The notes under the pieces are model-generated. The model had not been told where the DNA came from and made no database searches. It saw only the letters and a program-made list of their open reading frames with translations. From Oceanimonas sp052119705 (GTDB taxonomy: Bacteria; Pseudomonadota; Gammaproteobacteria; Enterobacterales; Aeromonadaceae): 55,183 nt of DNA. This document shows, piece by piece, positions 44,199-53,301 of this stretch. Both the position numbers and the translations under genes were made by a program. The number at the start of each line of letters is the position of its first letter. The stretch's first letter is position 1. The stretch is from positions 1 through 55,183 of the forward strand of contig NZ_JBGQOP010000022.1 of assembly GCF_052119705.1 (NCBI RefSeq), read 5' to 3'.

Positions 44199-44726
44199 AT
44201 GGCAAGTGTAGGTCTGTTTTTTGGCAGTGATACCGGTAACACCGAAGCTATCGCTAAGATGATCCAGAAAGAGCTGGGTAAGAATCTGATTGCAATACAC
44301 GATATTGCAAAAAGTACTAAAGAAGATATCGCCGGTTTCGATTTGCTGCTGTTAGGTATTCCCACCTGGTACTATGGTGAGTCTCAGGCAGATTGGGATG
44401 ATTTTTTTCCTGAACTGGAAGATATCGACTTCAACGATAAGCTGGTAGCCTTGTTTGGTTGTGGCGATCAAGAAGATTACGCCGAGTACTTCTTGGATGC
44501 CATGGGCACATTGCGCGAGATTATCGAACCTAAGGGCGCCATTATTATTGGCCATTGGCCAACCGAGGGTTACGAGTTTGAAGCCTCTCGGGCCTTAGTG
44601 GACGATGCGCACTTTATTGGCTTAGGCATAGACGAAGACCGCCAGCCTGAGCTTACTGCAGCTCGAGTCAAAGCATGGTGCAAGCAGATATATGAAGAAA
44701 TGTGTTTAAAAGAGCTGGAAGCTTAA
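44199..44726 (+). CDS. fldA: Flavodoxin
   Basis: FldA carries electrons to several reductive enzymes using bound FMN. The 175-residue protein has the phosphate-binding loop GSDTGNTEAIA and the aromatic-rich FMN loops TWYYGESQADWDDF and GCGDQEDYAEYF, as in E. coli FldA (176 residues). The ATG at 44199 gives the standard length; the frame is open further upstream but overlaps ybfE. In E. coli fldA is next to fur; here three envelope-related genes intervene. Confidence 0.96.
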   Translation: MASVGLFFGSDTGNTEAIAKMIQKELGKNLIAIHDIAKSTKEDIAGFDLLLLGIPTWYYGESQADWDDFFPELEDIDFNDKLVALFGCGDQEDYAEYFLDAMGTLREIIEPKGAIIIGHWPTEGYEFEASRALVDDAHFIGLGIDEDRQPELTAARVKAWCKQIYEEMCLKELEA

Positions 44727-44744
44727 TTCACCAGTCAAGGTCTT

Positions 44745-44770
44745 ATAGGGATGCTAGACGCGTCCCTTTT
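44745..44770 (+). terminator. Terminator after fldA
   Basis: AGGGATGC pairs with GCGTCCCT (one T-G pair) around TAGAC and is followed by six Ts. Confidence 0.88.
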
Positions 44771-44857
44771 TTCTAGTTGCTGCAAACAGATGAACGCACT
44801 AAGAAAAAATTAACGCCCTTAAGACCACCTTTACTTAATGCATGATGAGATACAGAT

Positions 44858-45763
44858 ATGAAAAAGTTAGCGCTGTCGTTGTTACTACTGCTACTGCCTT
44901 GCACTTCGGTGTTAGCCAATATTACACCACTGCCATTACCCGCCGATAAAGGTCTTCCAGTGGGTCAATTGCTATTACATACAGCTCAAGATGGAGATAC
45001 GTTGGCCAGCTTAGCCCGTTATTACGGTGTCAGCCCTATCTTGTTAATGGCCGCTAACGCAGAGCAAGACCTGCTGTTGATAAAGCCAGGCCAACAGGTA
45101 GTGATCCCCAACCAACTGCTGTTACCTAAAGCCGCAACCAAGGGCATCGTCATTAACTTGGCCGAGCTTCGCCTCTACTATTACCCAGAAAATGAACAAG
45201 CCGTATATGTATTTCCCATCGGCATTGGTCGTGTAGGCCGCGCCACGCCACTTACCACCACGAGTATCAGCCAGATGCGAAAGAATCCGACCTGGACACC
45301 GACTAGTACTACGCGTCGTGAGTACGAAGCCATGGGTAAGCCCCTGCCTGCAGTAGTGCCGGCCGGCCCAGATAATCCCTTGGGTCAATACGCCATGCGT
45401 CTTGCCTACGGCAGTGGTGAATACTTAATTCACGGCACCAACGACCCATTAGATGTAGGCTTACGCGCCAGTGCTGGCTGTATTCGTATGTATCCAGAAC
45501 ACGTAGAATGGCTGTTTGCTCAAGTTGATCAGGGCACTCAGGTACAGATTGTAAACCAGGCGCTAAAAGTGAGCACAGACGAATTCGGCCAAGTGTTCGT
45601 CGAATCTCATGAGCCATTAACCACCGAAGGTAATGCCGATAGTCGTCCGTTAGACATGCGTGACTTAGCGCCTTTGTTTCAACAAGGCCTAGATGAAGCG
45701 AGCATCAGAGCAATCATTGGTAGCCATCAGGCTACGCCGCAGTTAGCAGGTCAGGTGCGTTAA
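44858..45763 (+). CDS. L,D-transpeptidase (YbiS/ErfK type)
   Basis: The 301-residue protein has a signal peptide (residues 1-20, ending VLA), a LysM-like region at about 39-84 (TAQDGDTLASLARYYGVSP) and a YkuD catalytic domain. His192 lies in LIHGTN and the nucleophile Cys208 in SAGCIRM. Enzymes of this kind link Braun lipoprotein to peptidoglycan or form 3-3 cross-links. The nearby lpp gene and the similarity to E. coli ErfK/YbiS support an Lpp-linking role. It has its own terminator. Confidence 0.93.
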   Translation: MKKLALSLLLLLLPCTSVLANITPLPLPADKGLPVGQLLLHTAQDGDTLASLARYYGVSPILLMAANAEQDLLLIKPGQQVVIPNQLLLPKAATKGIVINLAELRLYYYPENEQAVYVFPIGIGRVGRATPLTTTSISQMRKNPTWTPTSTTRREYEAMGKPLPAVVPAGPDNPLGQYAMRLAYGSGEYLIHGTNDPLDVGLRASAGCIRMYPEHVEWLFAQVDQGTQVQIVNQALKVSTDEFGQVFVESHEPLTTEGNADSRPLDMRDLAPLFQQGLDEASIRAIIGSHQATPQLAGQVR

Positions 45764-45789
45764 TCTAACCACCCTATGAATAGCGTAAG

Positions 45790-45816
45790 AGCCCAGCCCA
45801 GTCGCTGGGCTTTTTT
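45790..45816 (+). terminator. Terminator after the L,D-transpeptidase
   Basis: AGCCCAGC pairs with GCTGGGCT around a six-base loop and is followed by a run of Ts. Confidence 0.9.
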
Positions 45817-46263
45817 ATGGCTCTAATACAGAGCCACACTTATACCAATAGGTAAAATGAACTGGCCAGATTTATCCGCTTGCTGATTCTTATGTGTGTT
45901 GTGAATAGAAATTAGAAAGCAGGGAATCCAACATCTAAACCCAACCGACAAACAACGCAGTCTTTTGTAGTGTGCCGTTTTAGCTGGCACTCCCGTCTCA
46001 GCGGGAAAGTTTTAAACTACCCTGCTTCGCAGGGGCGGGCTCGTCTCGCCATGACAAATCATTTCAGCTTAATCGAATATCCAGTGAATATTCGCAGTAG
46101 GCTGGAAGGTGAGTATCAATTCCTAAAGCGTGGGACTACAAGGTCGGTGTCTATCTTTGTAACTGGCTGGGGTCTGCTCTCGTTTTCCGTTTAAACAGAC
46201 CACTTATTTACTTTGATTAGTATGAGATACATAAGGAGGAGCAAGGCTGTGCTAAATTACAGG
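45817..46263. other. Gene-free region with short hairpins
   Basis: No gene is convincing. Short inverted segments such as ccctgcttcgcaggg (46020-46034) and gcactcccgtctcagcgggaaag (around 45990) resemble small REP-like elements. Confidence 0.4.
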
Positions 46264-46294
46264 CAAAAAAAAGCCTGACCGAAGTCAGGCTTTT
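46264..46294 (-). terminator. Terminator of lpp
   Basis: AAGCCTGAC at 46271-46279 pairs with GTCAGGCTT at 46284-46292. The minus strand then reads a run of Ts. Confidence 0.9.
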
Positions 46295-46311
46295 CAGTTG
46301 CACCAATAAAA

Positions 46312-46551
46312 TTACTTGGTGTAACGACCCATCTGATCCAGACGAGAGTTAGCGCGATCTGCAGAAGCTTTAGCTTCAGCAACATCAGCAGCCAAACGAT
46401 CGATTTTAGCAGAGTTAGCTTGCTGACCCTGTTGGATAGCTTGTACGTCTTGTGCGATACCGTCTAACTGAGTTGCAGTCTCAGTCTTTGAACCACAACC
46501 AGCTAACAACAAAGAACCAGCTACTGCTACTAACATCATTTTATTGCGCAT
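46312..46551 (-). CDS. lpp: Major outer-membrane (Braun) lipoprotein Lpp
   Basis: The 79-residue precursor has a lipobox Leu-Leu-Ala-Gly-Cys with Cys19 and a mature part of 61 residues (58 in E. coli). The mature chain is a continuous heptad-like helix (DRLAADVAEAKASADRANSRL) and ends Arg-Tyr-Thr-Lys. The terminal Lys would be joined to peptidoglycan by an L,D-transpeptidase. The strong terminator and the likely separate promoter fit an abundant protein. The L,D-transpeptidase gene converges from the left. Confidence 0.92.
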   Translation of the reverse strand: MRNKMMLVAVAGSLLLAGCGSKTETATQLDGIAQDVQAIQQGQQANSAKIDRLAADVAEAKASADRANSRLDQMGRYTK

Positions 46552-46683
46552 TACATGCTCCTAGTTTCTATAATAGTCAAAGAGACCACTTAGTCATGCT
46601 AAGTATGGACTAAGTTCCCCTGTGTTCGCAAATTATTTTACAAACCATGACGTTAGGAAATTTTGCTCAATACTCTTAACTAT

Positions 46684-47148
46684 CTATGGTCGATATTTTT
46701 TACGTACATAGAGGGTTCGTTCCACCTCGGCGATTAACGCACCCTCCTCGTCAACAATATTAATACGAAAACGAGGGAAGTGCTTATGACCGTTTTGGGT
46801 CGCATTAAGTATCTCATTTAGCTGGTCTTGTCTCAAATGAATATCTGCATAAACGCGGCCTTTTCCCGGCTTAATAAAGGTGATTTGGGCAGCGCGATCC
46901 CAGACAACATAGGCATCACCAAGAATTGCCATTAATAACATCGAGTAGACAGGATCTGTCATGGAGAACAAACTACCACCATATTGGGTACGGTTGGCGT
47001 TCTTGTTCCACCAGCGCAGCACTAAACCTATGCGGCAATAGCGGTAGTCTTTACTCAAGTGTTCAATACGAATGCCGGCCCCCCAAAAAGGCGGCCAACA
47101 GTTCATTAAAAATTTGAGTAAGCGGGGGCGAGCAAAAATTAGCTGCAT
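46684..47148 (-). CDS. Hotdog-fold protein, DUF4442 type
   Basis: The protein of about 154 residues resembles DUF4442 members of the thioesterase (hotdog) superfamily. It has an N-terminal amphipathic stretch (MQLIFARPRLLKFLMN), RTQYGGSLFSMTDPVYSMLLM where thioesterases carry their central helix, and a C-terminal strand region (FRINIVDEEGALIAEVERTLYVRKK). No substrate can be named and thioesterase activity is not proven for this family. I chose the ATG at 47148 over two in-frame starts at 47157 and 47196. It is divergent from fur. Confidence 0.78.
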   Translation of the reverse strand: MQLIFARPRLLKFLMNCWPPFWGAGIRIEHLSKDYRYCRIGLVLRWWNKNANRTQYGGSLFSMTDPVYSMLLMAILGDAYVVWDRAAQITFIKPGKGRVYADIHLRQDQLNEILNATQNGHKHFPRFRINIVDEEGALIAEVERTLYVRKKYRP

Positions 47149-47323
47149 CGATCTCATCCGACCAGATTGAGTGATATAAGATAGTAACAAAAACAACTCA
47201 CACTAACAGACCTATTGCGCCAGATCATGGCACAGCGGGCAAAACTAGATTGCGGTTGCCTTTAATGCTAAGAAGAAGGACAATGAAGTCAATAAACACA
47301 CGAATTGCGAAACTTTAATTCTT

Positions 47324-47761
47324 ATGGCTGACAACAATCAAGCTTTGAAAAGAGCAGGCCTCAAGGTGACGCTACCCCGCGTAAAAATCCTTGAACTGCT
47401 TCAACATCCCGATACTGAGCATGTAAGTGCGGAAGATCTGTACAAAATGCTGCTCGATCAGGGTGAAGAAATTGGCTTAGCAACCGTTTATCGTGTGCTT
47501 AACCAATTTGACGATGCAGGCATGGTAGCCCGCCATCACTTTGAAGGCGGCAAGTCTGTGTTTGAACTGGCCTCTCAAGAACACCACGACCACTTGGTGT
47601 GCTTGGATTGCGGTAGAGTCATCGAGTTTCACGATGAAATTATCGAAGAACGCCAGCAAGTCATTGCCAGTCAATTCAACATCAAGTTGACTAACCACAG
47701 CTTATATTTATATGGCCATTGCCATGATAAGCCGTGCCAGCATAACGATGAAGACCACTAG
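47324..47761 (+). CDS. fur: Ferric uptake regulator
   Basis: Fur represses iron-uptake genes when bound to iron. The 145-residue protein (E. coli 148) has the DNA-binding part LKVTLPRVKILELLQ and GLATVYRVLNQFDDAGMV. The metal sites are in HHFEGGKSVFEL, EHHDHLVCLDCGRVIEF and the His/Cys-rich tail HCHDKPCQHNDEDH. The start is ATG at 47324 with a weak ribosome-binding site. No Fur box was clear in its upstream region. Confidence 0.97.
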   Translation: MADNNQALKRAGLKVTLPRVKILELLQHPDTEHVSAEDLYKMLLDQGEEIGLATVYRVLNQFDDAGMVARHHFEGGKSVFELASQEHHDHLVCLDCGRVIEFHDEIIEERQQVIASQFNIKLTNHSLYLYGHCHDKPCQHNDEDH

Positions 47762-47781
47762 CATGACTCCGCTTCAGCAAT

Positions 47782-47812
47782 AAAAAAGCCGCACACGTTG
47801 CGGCTTTTTTTA
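47782..47812 (+). terminator. Terminator after fur
   Basis: AAAAAGCCGCA pairs with TGCGGCTTTTT around a five-base loop, followed by more Ts. Confidence 0.92.
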
Positions 47813-47837
47813 TGGTGAACGTTTATGCCTAGTGAAG

Positions 47838-47910
47838 AGAGAGGTACAAGGCGTCAAACTCTCGTTTTAGCTTCGAAAATAGCCCCTAACCTTTAACGCC
47901 TTACTCCTCA
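47838..47910. repeat. Dispersed repeat between fur and glnS
   Basis: agagagaggtacaaggcgt and taacgccttactcctcactt form a degenerate inverted pair of the window-wide family, just beyond the glnS stop codon. Confidence 0.45.
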
Positions 47911-47918
47911 CTTGCTTC

Positions 47919-49583
47919 TTAAGACTGGTCTTCTTTGCCCCATGAGTCACGCAGTGCAACCGTGAGGTTGAATACTAAGCCGTCATTCTTATTGTCACGA
48001 CAGAAGTAACCTTCACGCTCAAACTGGAAGGTTTGCTCAGCCATGGAATTTGCCAGAGAAGGCTCCACCATGGCACCGCTTAACACCATAAGAGACTCAG
48101 GGTTTAGCGCTTCTTCAAATGACTCAACGGCACCCGGATTAGGCACGTTAAACAATCTGTCATATAAGCGTATTTCTGCAGGCACACAATGACGAGCAGA
48201 CACCCAGTGGATAACACCGCGCACCTTGCGACCATCAGCCGGATCTTGACCTAAGGTATCTGGATCATAACTGCAGAAGATAGTGGTTACATTACCGGCC
48301 GCATCTTTTTCAACGCGCTCGGCTTTAACCACGTAAGCATTACGCAGGCGCACTTCTTTACCCAACACCAAGCGTTTGTACTTTTTATTACCTTCTTCGC
48401 GAAAGTCCGCTTCATCAATCAGTATTTCATTACTGAAAGGCAACTCACGCGTGCCCATGGCTGGGTTGCTGGGGTGACGTGGAGCTTGCAGAATTTCTTC
48501 ATGCTCGGCGCTTAGATTCTCAATCACCAAACGCACTGGGCGCAATACGGCCATGGCGCGCGGTGCGTTTTCGTTGAGATCTTCGCGGATGCAGGCTTCT
48601 AACATGCCCATTTCGATGATGTTGTCTTGTTTAGTCACACCAATGCGCGTGCAGAACTCTCGCATAGACGCCGGCGTATAGCCGCGACGACGCAAGCCTG
48701 AAATCGTCGGCATGCGGGGGTCATCCCAGCCTTCTACGTGGCCTTCTACCACTAACTGGTTTAAACGACGCTTAGACATGACCGTATATTCAAGATTCAG
48801 ACGCGAAAACTCATATTGACGCGGATGACAGTCAATGCTGATGTTATCCAATACCCAATCGTATAAACGACGGTTGTCTTGAAACTCCAACGTACAGAGT
48901 GAATGACTGATCCCTTCCAATGCATCGGAGATGCAATGGGTAAAGTCGTACATCGGATAAATGCACCACTGATCACCAGTTTGGTGGTGATGAGCAAAGC
49001 GCACTCGATACAATACGGGGTCACGCATCACCATAAAAGGCGATGCCATGTCGATTTTAGCGCGCAAACAGACGCTACCTTCGGCAAACTCACCATTACG
49101 CATGCGCCTAAATAACTCTAAGCTATCGGCAGGCAAACGCTCACGAAACGGGCTGTTGCGGCCGGGGCTAGTTAAGGTGCCTCGATATTCGCGGATCTCT
49201 TCCGGTGAGAGCTCATCCACATAAGCCAAGCCTTTTTCTATCAATTCGACGGCATAACCGTAAAGTTGTTCGAAATAATCTGACGAGTAGCGAAGCTCCC
49301 CGCTCCACTCAAAACCTAACCAGCGCACATCACGCTGAATTGACTCAACGTATTCCACACTCTCTTTTTCTGGGTTGGTGTCATCGAAGCGCAGATTACA
49401 CTTGCCTTGATAATCCTGAGCGATACCAAAGTTCAGACAGATGGATTTGGCATGGCCAATATGAAGATAGCCGTTAGGCTCTGGCGGAAAACGCGTCTGT
49501 ATTGACTGATGTTTACCGTTGGCCAAATCTTCATTGATGATTTGGCGAATAAAATTGCTAGGACTTTGGTCCACCTGACTCAT
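47919..49583 (-). CDS. glnS: Glutaminyl-tRNA synthetase
   Basis: GlnS charges tRNA-Gln directly. The 554-residue class I enzyme (E. coli 554) has PPEPNGYLHIGHAKS with the HIGH box at residues 41-44 and the KMSKS-like loop VMSKRRL near 268, followed by the beta-barrel anticodon-binding region. The ATG at 49583 is the only sensible start. It converges with fur. Confidence 0.98.
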   Translation of the reverse strand: MSQVDQSPSNFIRQIINEDLANGKHQSIQTRFPPEPNGYLHIGHAKSICLNFGIAQDYQGKCNLRFDDTNPEKESVEYVESIQRDVRWLGFEWSGELRYSSDYFEQLYGYAVELIEKGLAYVDELSPEEIREYRGTLTSPGRNSPFRERLPADSLELFRRMRNGEFAEGSVCLRAKIDMASPFMVMRDPVLYRVRFAHHHQTGDQWCIYPMYDFTHCISDALEGISHSLCTLEFQDNRRLYDWVLDNISIDCHPRQYEFSRLNLEYTVMSKRRLNQLVVEGHVEGWDDPRMPTISGLRRRGYTPASMREFCTRIGVTKQDNIIEMGMLEACIREDLNENAPRAMAVLRPVRLVIENLSAEHEEILQAPRHPSNPAMGTRELPFSNEILIDEADFREEGNKKYKRLVLGKEVRLRNAYVVKAERVEKDAAGNVTTIFCSYDPDTLGQDPADGRKVRGVIHWVSARHCVPAEIRLYDRLFNVPNPGAVESFEEALNPESLMVLSGAMVEPSLANSMAEQTFQFEREGYFCRDNKNDGLVFNLTVALRDSWGKEDQS

Positions 49584-49727
49584 TCATACACCTCGAACGT
49601 GGGAATGGCATTTTCAAACGACCATGATCCATGATCTACGGCCACGGCTCAAGTACCAGCACACAATAATTGAGCCGCGCCTACAATTTATACTGTAGCC
49701 GCCGGTTAATTTCTGCCATTTAATGAT

Positions 49728-49750
49728 AAAAAAGCCGCCTTGCGGCGGCT
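49728..49750 (-). terminator. Terminator of phaC
   Basis: AGCCGCC pairs with GGCGGCT around a four-base loop. On the minus strand a T tract follows. Confidence 0.88.
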
Positions 49751-49770
49751 AATTAAGCTAAATAACTGCG

Positions 49771-51567
49771 TTATGCAGTTTCAACTTCTGTTACGGGTAA
49801 GTTTTGCGTCACATAAAGGCCTGGTGCAGGCATTAATACTGGATGGTCAATTGAACCAGCTACACGCGCAGCCACTGCTTTTTCACCTAAGAAAGGCGTG
49901 GCCCACTCTTGCCAATGAGTCCACCAGGAACCTTCCTCACGTTTAGCCTTAGCTAACCACTGCTCTGAATTATCGAAGTCTGCATCATTCAGCCAGTAGC
50001 CATACTTATTTTTACTGGGCGGATTCACGACACCGGCCACATGACCCGATTCACCCAACACTAAAGTCTTAGTACCGCCCAGCAGATTAGAACCGCTAAA
50101 GGTCGCATCCCACAGCGCGATATGGTCTTCTTTGGTCGAAAGAAAGTAGCTTGGGGTGGTGACTTTGCCTAAATCGATGGCAAATTCGCCCACCTTAACG
50201 GCGTCAGCTTGACTCAAACTGTTATTGAGATACAAGTCACGCAACAAGAAACTGGCACAGGTCGCGCTTAAGTTGGTGCTATCGCTGTTCCAATACAAGA
50301 TATCAAAGTCTGAGGGCTCTTGGCCTTTCAGGTAATTATCGATGTAATAGTTCCAATACAGACTGTTTTCACGCAGTAAACTAAAGGTTACTGCCATTTG
50401 GCGCCCATCAAAGTAGCCTTGCGCCTCGTTCATCTGCACCATGGCATCGATAACAGGAGGGTTGATGAACACACCCACTTCTCCTGGCTGGGTGAAGTCG
50501 AGCAAGGTCGTCAAGTAAGTCGCACTCTTCACTCGCGACTTCATGCGCTTAGCCGCATATACAGCTTGCGTGGACGCCAACAAGGTGCCGCCAATGCAAT
50601 AACCAATGGCGTTCACTTCTTTTTCACCGGTTGCTTGCTCGATAACGCGGATCGCTTCCATGGTACCGTGCTGCACAAGATCGGAGAAACTCACGCTCGC
50701 CTGCTCACGACCTGGGTTGCGCCAAGACATAATAAATACCGTATGTCCTTGGTCACGCAGCCAAGCTACCAGCGAGTTTTGCGCCGTTAAGTCTAAAATA
50801 TAATACTTATTGATAAACGGCGGTATGATCAACAACGGCGTCTTATGCACGGTTTTAGTGCTGGCCGCATACTGGATCAGTTCAAAGATTTCGTTCCTAA
50901 ACACCACATCACCCGGTGTTACCGCTAAGTTTTCACCTAGGGTAAAAGCTGACTCGCGAGTCATGCGAATTTTTAGCATATCGGCACTGGCGGCCATGTC
51001 TTCTTGAAACAGCTCTATGCCCTTGACCAGGTTTGCCCCTTTCTCTTCGATGGTGCGCAATAACACCTCTGGATTACTCCAGATAAAGTTAGTTGGGGAC
51101 AATGCATTGATGGTTTGACGAAAGGTAAACTTTAAACGTTCACGTACCGACTCGGGCACACCTTCAACTATATCAAGCATGTCAGTCAACGACTTAGCAA
51201 AGTGCAGGTAAGACTGGCGAATAAAATCGAAATGGGGGTTTTCTTTCCACGCTTTATGCTTAAAGCGTCTATCACCTGGCGGATCAGTCATAATGCTGGC
51301 CGCACCGCTATCTAGGCTTTTCAGCATGCTATTTTGGCAAATGGCCAACTGACCTTGCCACCACTGCATTTGCATATCGAGCAAGTGCATGGGATTGGTG
51401 GATACCGCTTTATAAAACAACTGTAAGTCGTCAGAGTTAACTTGAGATAGCGCTTGGCTTACAGGATTTTCGCCCCATTTCGCCTTTTGCATTTCTGACC
51501 ACATAGTTTCATTCCAATTAAAAAATTGCCCTATGGGGTCTTGGCTATTAAATGTATTTTGTTGCAT
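49771..51567 (-). CDS. phaC: Class I poly(3-hydroxyalkanoate) synthase
   Basis: PhaC polymerises (R)-3-hydroxyacyl-CoA into PHA on the granule surface. The 598-residue protein has the lipase-like box with nucleophile Cys324 (GYCIGG), Asp481 (KEDHIALW) and His509 (GESGHVAGV), at nearly the same numbers as in Cupriavidus PhaC (319, 480, 508). The N-terminal region of about 200 residues is typical of class I. It is the last gene of the phaB-phaA-phaP-phaC cluster, the order known from Vibrio, with a 109-bp gap and a hairpin before it. Confidence 0.96.
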   Translation of the reverse strand: MQQNTFNSQDPIGQFFNWNETMWSEMQKAKWGENPVSQALSQVNSDDLQLFYKAVSTNPMHLLDMQMQWWQGQLAICQNSMLKSLDSGAASIMTDPPGDRRFKHKAWKENPHFDFIRQSYLHFAKSLTDMLDIVEGVPESVRERLKFTFRQTINALSPTNFIWSNPEVLLRTIEEKGANLVKGIELFQEDMAASADMLKIRMTRESAFTLGENLAVTPGDVVFRNEIFELIQYAASTKTVHKTPLLIIPPFINKYYILDLTAQNSLVAWLRDQGHTVFIMSWRNPGREQASVSFSDLVQHGTMEAIRVIEQATGEKEVNAIGYCIGGTLLASTQAVYAAKRMKSRVKSATYLTTLLDFTQPGEVGVFINPPVIDAMVQMNEAQGYFDGRQMAVTFSLLRENSLYWNYYIDNYLKGQEPSDFDILYWNSDSTNLSATCASFLLRDLYLNNSLSQADAVKVGEFAIDLGKVTTPSYFLSTKEDHIALWDATFSGSNLLGGTKTLVLGESGHVAGVVNPPSKNKYGYWLNDADFDNSEQWLAKAKREEGSWWTHWQEWATPFLGEKAVAARVAGSIDHPVLMPAPGLYVTQNLPVTEVETA

Positions 51568-51610
51568 TGTCGTTCCCTGATAGAGATTACAAGCACCCTA
51601 CAACAATAAG

Positions 51611-51636
51611 GGGAAGGAGCCACTAAGCCACTTCCC
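51611..51636 (-). terminator. Weak hairpin between phaP and phaC
   Basis: GGGAAG at 51611-51616 pairs with CTTCCC at 51631-51636. There is no clear T tract, so it may only partly stop transcription, which would favour phasin over synthase. Confidence 0.35.
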
Positions 51637-51676
51637 TGTCATATGCTCTAGTTGAAGGGTTAACCCTAAACTGAGT

Positions 51677-52009
51677 TTATTTTGCTGTGTTCGCCGCTAT
51701 GCTTTCTAAGCCAGCTTTAAACTCTTGTGTAAGATCCGCTAATTTACTGGCATCTTCCATCATTTGCTGGCTAATGCGTGTCATGGTTTCTAATTGCTTA
51801 GAGCCAAGATTAGCGAACGAAGCTGCATCTTTAAACTGACTCGCTGATTGGAGCTGCGCCAAGCCAATATCTGCATATCGACGGGCGGCATCTAATTGCA
51901 AGTTAGTGAGTGCCATAAAGTTATCTGCTACCAACTGATTATATTTCAGCACAGGAGCAAAGGTCTTTTCGGTATTTTCACTGAAGTTCTGGAAAATATT
52001 GCTATACAT
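51677..52009 (-). CDS. phaP: Phasin family granule protein
   Basis: The 110-residue, helix-rich protein matches the phasin family: FAPVLKYNQLVADNFMALTNLQLDAARRYADIGLAQL and a Gln/Ala-rich rest. Phasins coat PHA granules and control their number and size. AAGGAA-like sequence lies upstream of the ATG at 52009. It sits between phaA and phaC in the pha cluster. Confidence 0.88.
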   Translation of the reverse strand: MYSNIFQNFSENTEKTFAPVLKYNQLVADNFMALTNLQLDAARRYADIGLAQLQSASQFKDAASFANLGSKQLETMTRISQQMMEDASKLADLTQEFKAGLESIAANTAK

Positions 52010-52047
52010 TGCTTATTCCTTCTTAAAGAAGTCAATAACCGCGTGTA

Positions 52048-53256
52048 TTACACTCGCTTAAGGATAACCGCTGTGCCCATGCCACCACCCACACACAATG
52101 AAGCTAAGCCTAGTTCAGTTTTACTGCGTTGCAATTCATATAGCAAAGTAACCAAGATTCGGTTACCTGAAGCCCCCAGAGGGTGACCCAAAGCAATAGC
52201 GCCACCGTTAACGTTGGTTTTTTCCAACAAGGCGTGTTCGGCGATATCGTGCTGGTTAGACAACTGTCTTACTACACCCAAGGCTTGACCGGCGAATGCT
52301 TCGTTAAGCTCTAAGCGCTCCATTTGTGCCAACGTCAAATTAGCGCGACCCAGAGCTTGCTTGATAGCCGGTACCGGACCCAGCCCCATAATGGTTGGGT
52401 CTATGCCGCCTTGACCGTAGCCCACTACTTCGGCTAATGGCGTTAAACCATACTTTTCTACCGCTGACTTGCTGGCCACGATAATGGCGCTGCCACCGTC
52501 GTTAATGCCTGACGCGTTACCTGCGGTAACTGAACCATCGGCCTTAAATGCAGGGCGTAAACGTGACAAAGACTCAACTGTGGTGCCGTCTTTCGGGTAT
52601 TCGTCAGTATCTACAGTAACTGTGTCTTTACGACTTTTTACTTCTACCGGTACGATTTCGGCTTTAAAGTTGCCAGCTTTTATCGCGGCGACGGCTTTGC
52701 TTTGGCTAGCAGCAGCCAATGTGTCTTGCTCATCGCGGGTGATGTGCTCGTGCGCCACTACGTTCTCAGCGGTCACGCCCATGTGGTATTTATTGAACAC
52801 ATCGGTTAAGCCGTCATTGATTAGCAAGTCACTCAAGGCCATGTCGCCCATTTTGTGGCCATTACGCAAATCACCTTTCGCAATAAAAGGGATTTGTGAC
52901 ATGTTTTCACAACCCGCAGCAACCACGATATCTGCATCACCGGCTTTGATATGTGCACAGGCGTCCATCAGGGTTTTCATACCACTGCCACACACCATGT
53001 TCAGGCTATAAGCAGGAACACCGACTGGAATACCCGCAGCCAGTGCCGCTTGGCGACCAATGCCCATGCCTTGGCCGGCGCTTATCACGTTACCTACAAT
53101 CACTTCGTTAACGTGCTCTGGGGCCAGGCCTGCTTGTGCCAAAGCTCCTTTAATAGCAATACCGGCCAGCTCTGCAGCAGGAACGGTTCTTAATGCACCA
53201 CAAAAACTACCGATTGGCGTGCGCTTTGCAGCAACAATGTATACAGGTTCAGACAT
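52048..53256 (-). CDS. phaA: Acetyl-CoA acetyltransferase (beta-ketothiolase)
   Basis: PhaA condenses two acetyl-CoA to acetoacetyl-CoA. The 402-residue thiolase has the active Cys in NMVCGSGMKT near residue 87, the His in GHPLGASG and the second Cys in SLCVGGGMG. I chose the ATG at 53256, with GGAG upstream, over an in-frame GTG at 53268 that overlaps that site. It follows phaB after about 45 bp and is surely co-transcribed. Confidence 0.95.
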   Translation of the reverse strand: MSEPVYIVAAKRTPIGSFCGALRTVPAAELAGIAIKGALAQAGLAPEHVNEVIVGNVISAGQGMGIGRQAALAAGIPVGVPAYSLNMVCGSGMKTLMDACAHIKAGDADIVVAAGCENMSQIPFIAKGDLRNGHKMGDMALSDLLINDGLTDVFNKYHMGVTAENVVAHEHITRDEQDTLAAASQSKAVAAIKAGNFKAEIVPVEVKSRKDTVTVDTDEYPKDGTTVESLSRLRPAFKADGSVTAGNASGINDGGSAIIVASKSAVEKYGLTPLAEVVGYGQGGIDPTIMGLGPVPAIKQALGRANLTLAQMERLELNEAFAGQALGVVRQLSNQHDIAEHALLEKTNVNGGAIALGHPLGASGNRILVTLLYELQRSKTELGLASLCVGGGMGTAVILKRV

Positions 53257-53301
53257 AAATAATTTCACTCCATTGATGATAAATAGTCGATTTTTTACTG
53301 C

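Noticed and set aside
45970..46194. 74-codon plus-strand frame
   Set aside because: It consists largely of short hairpin repeats and has no ribosome-binding site.
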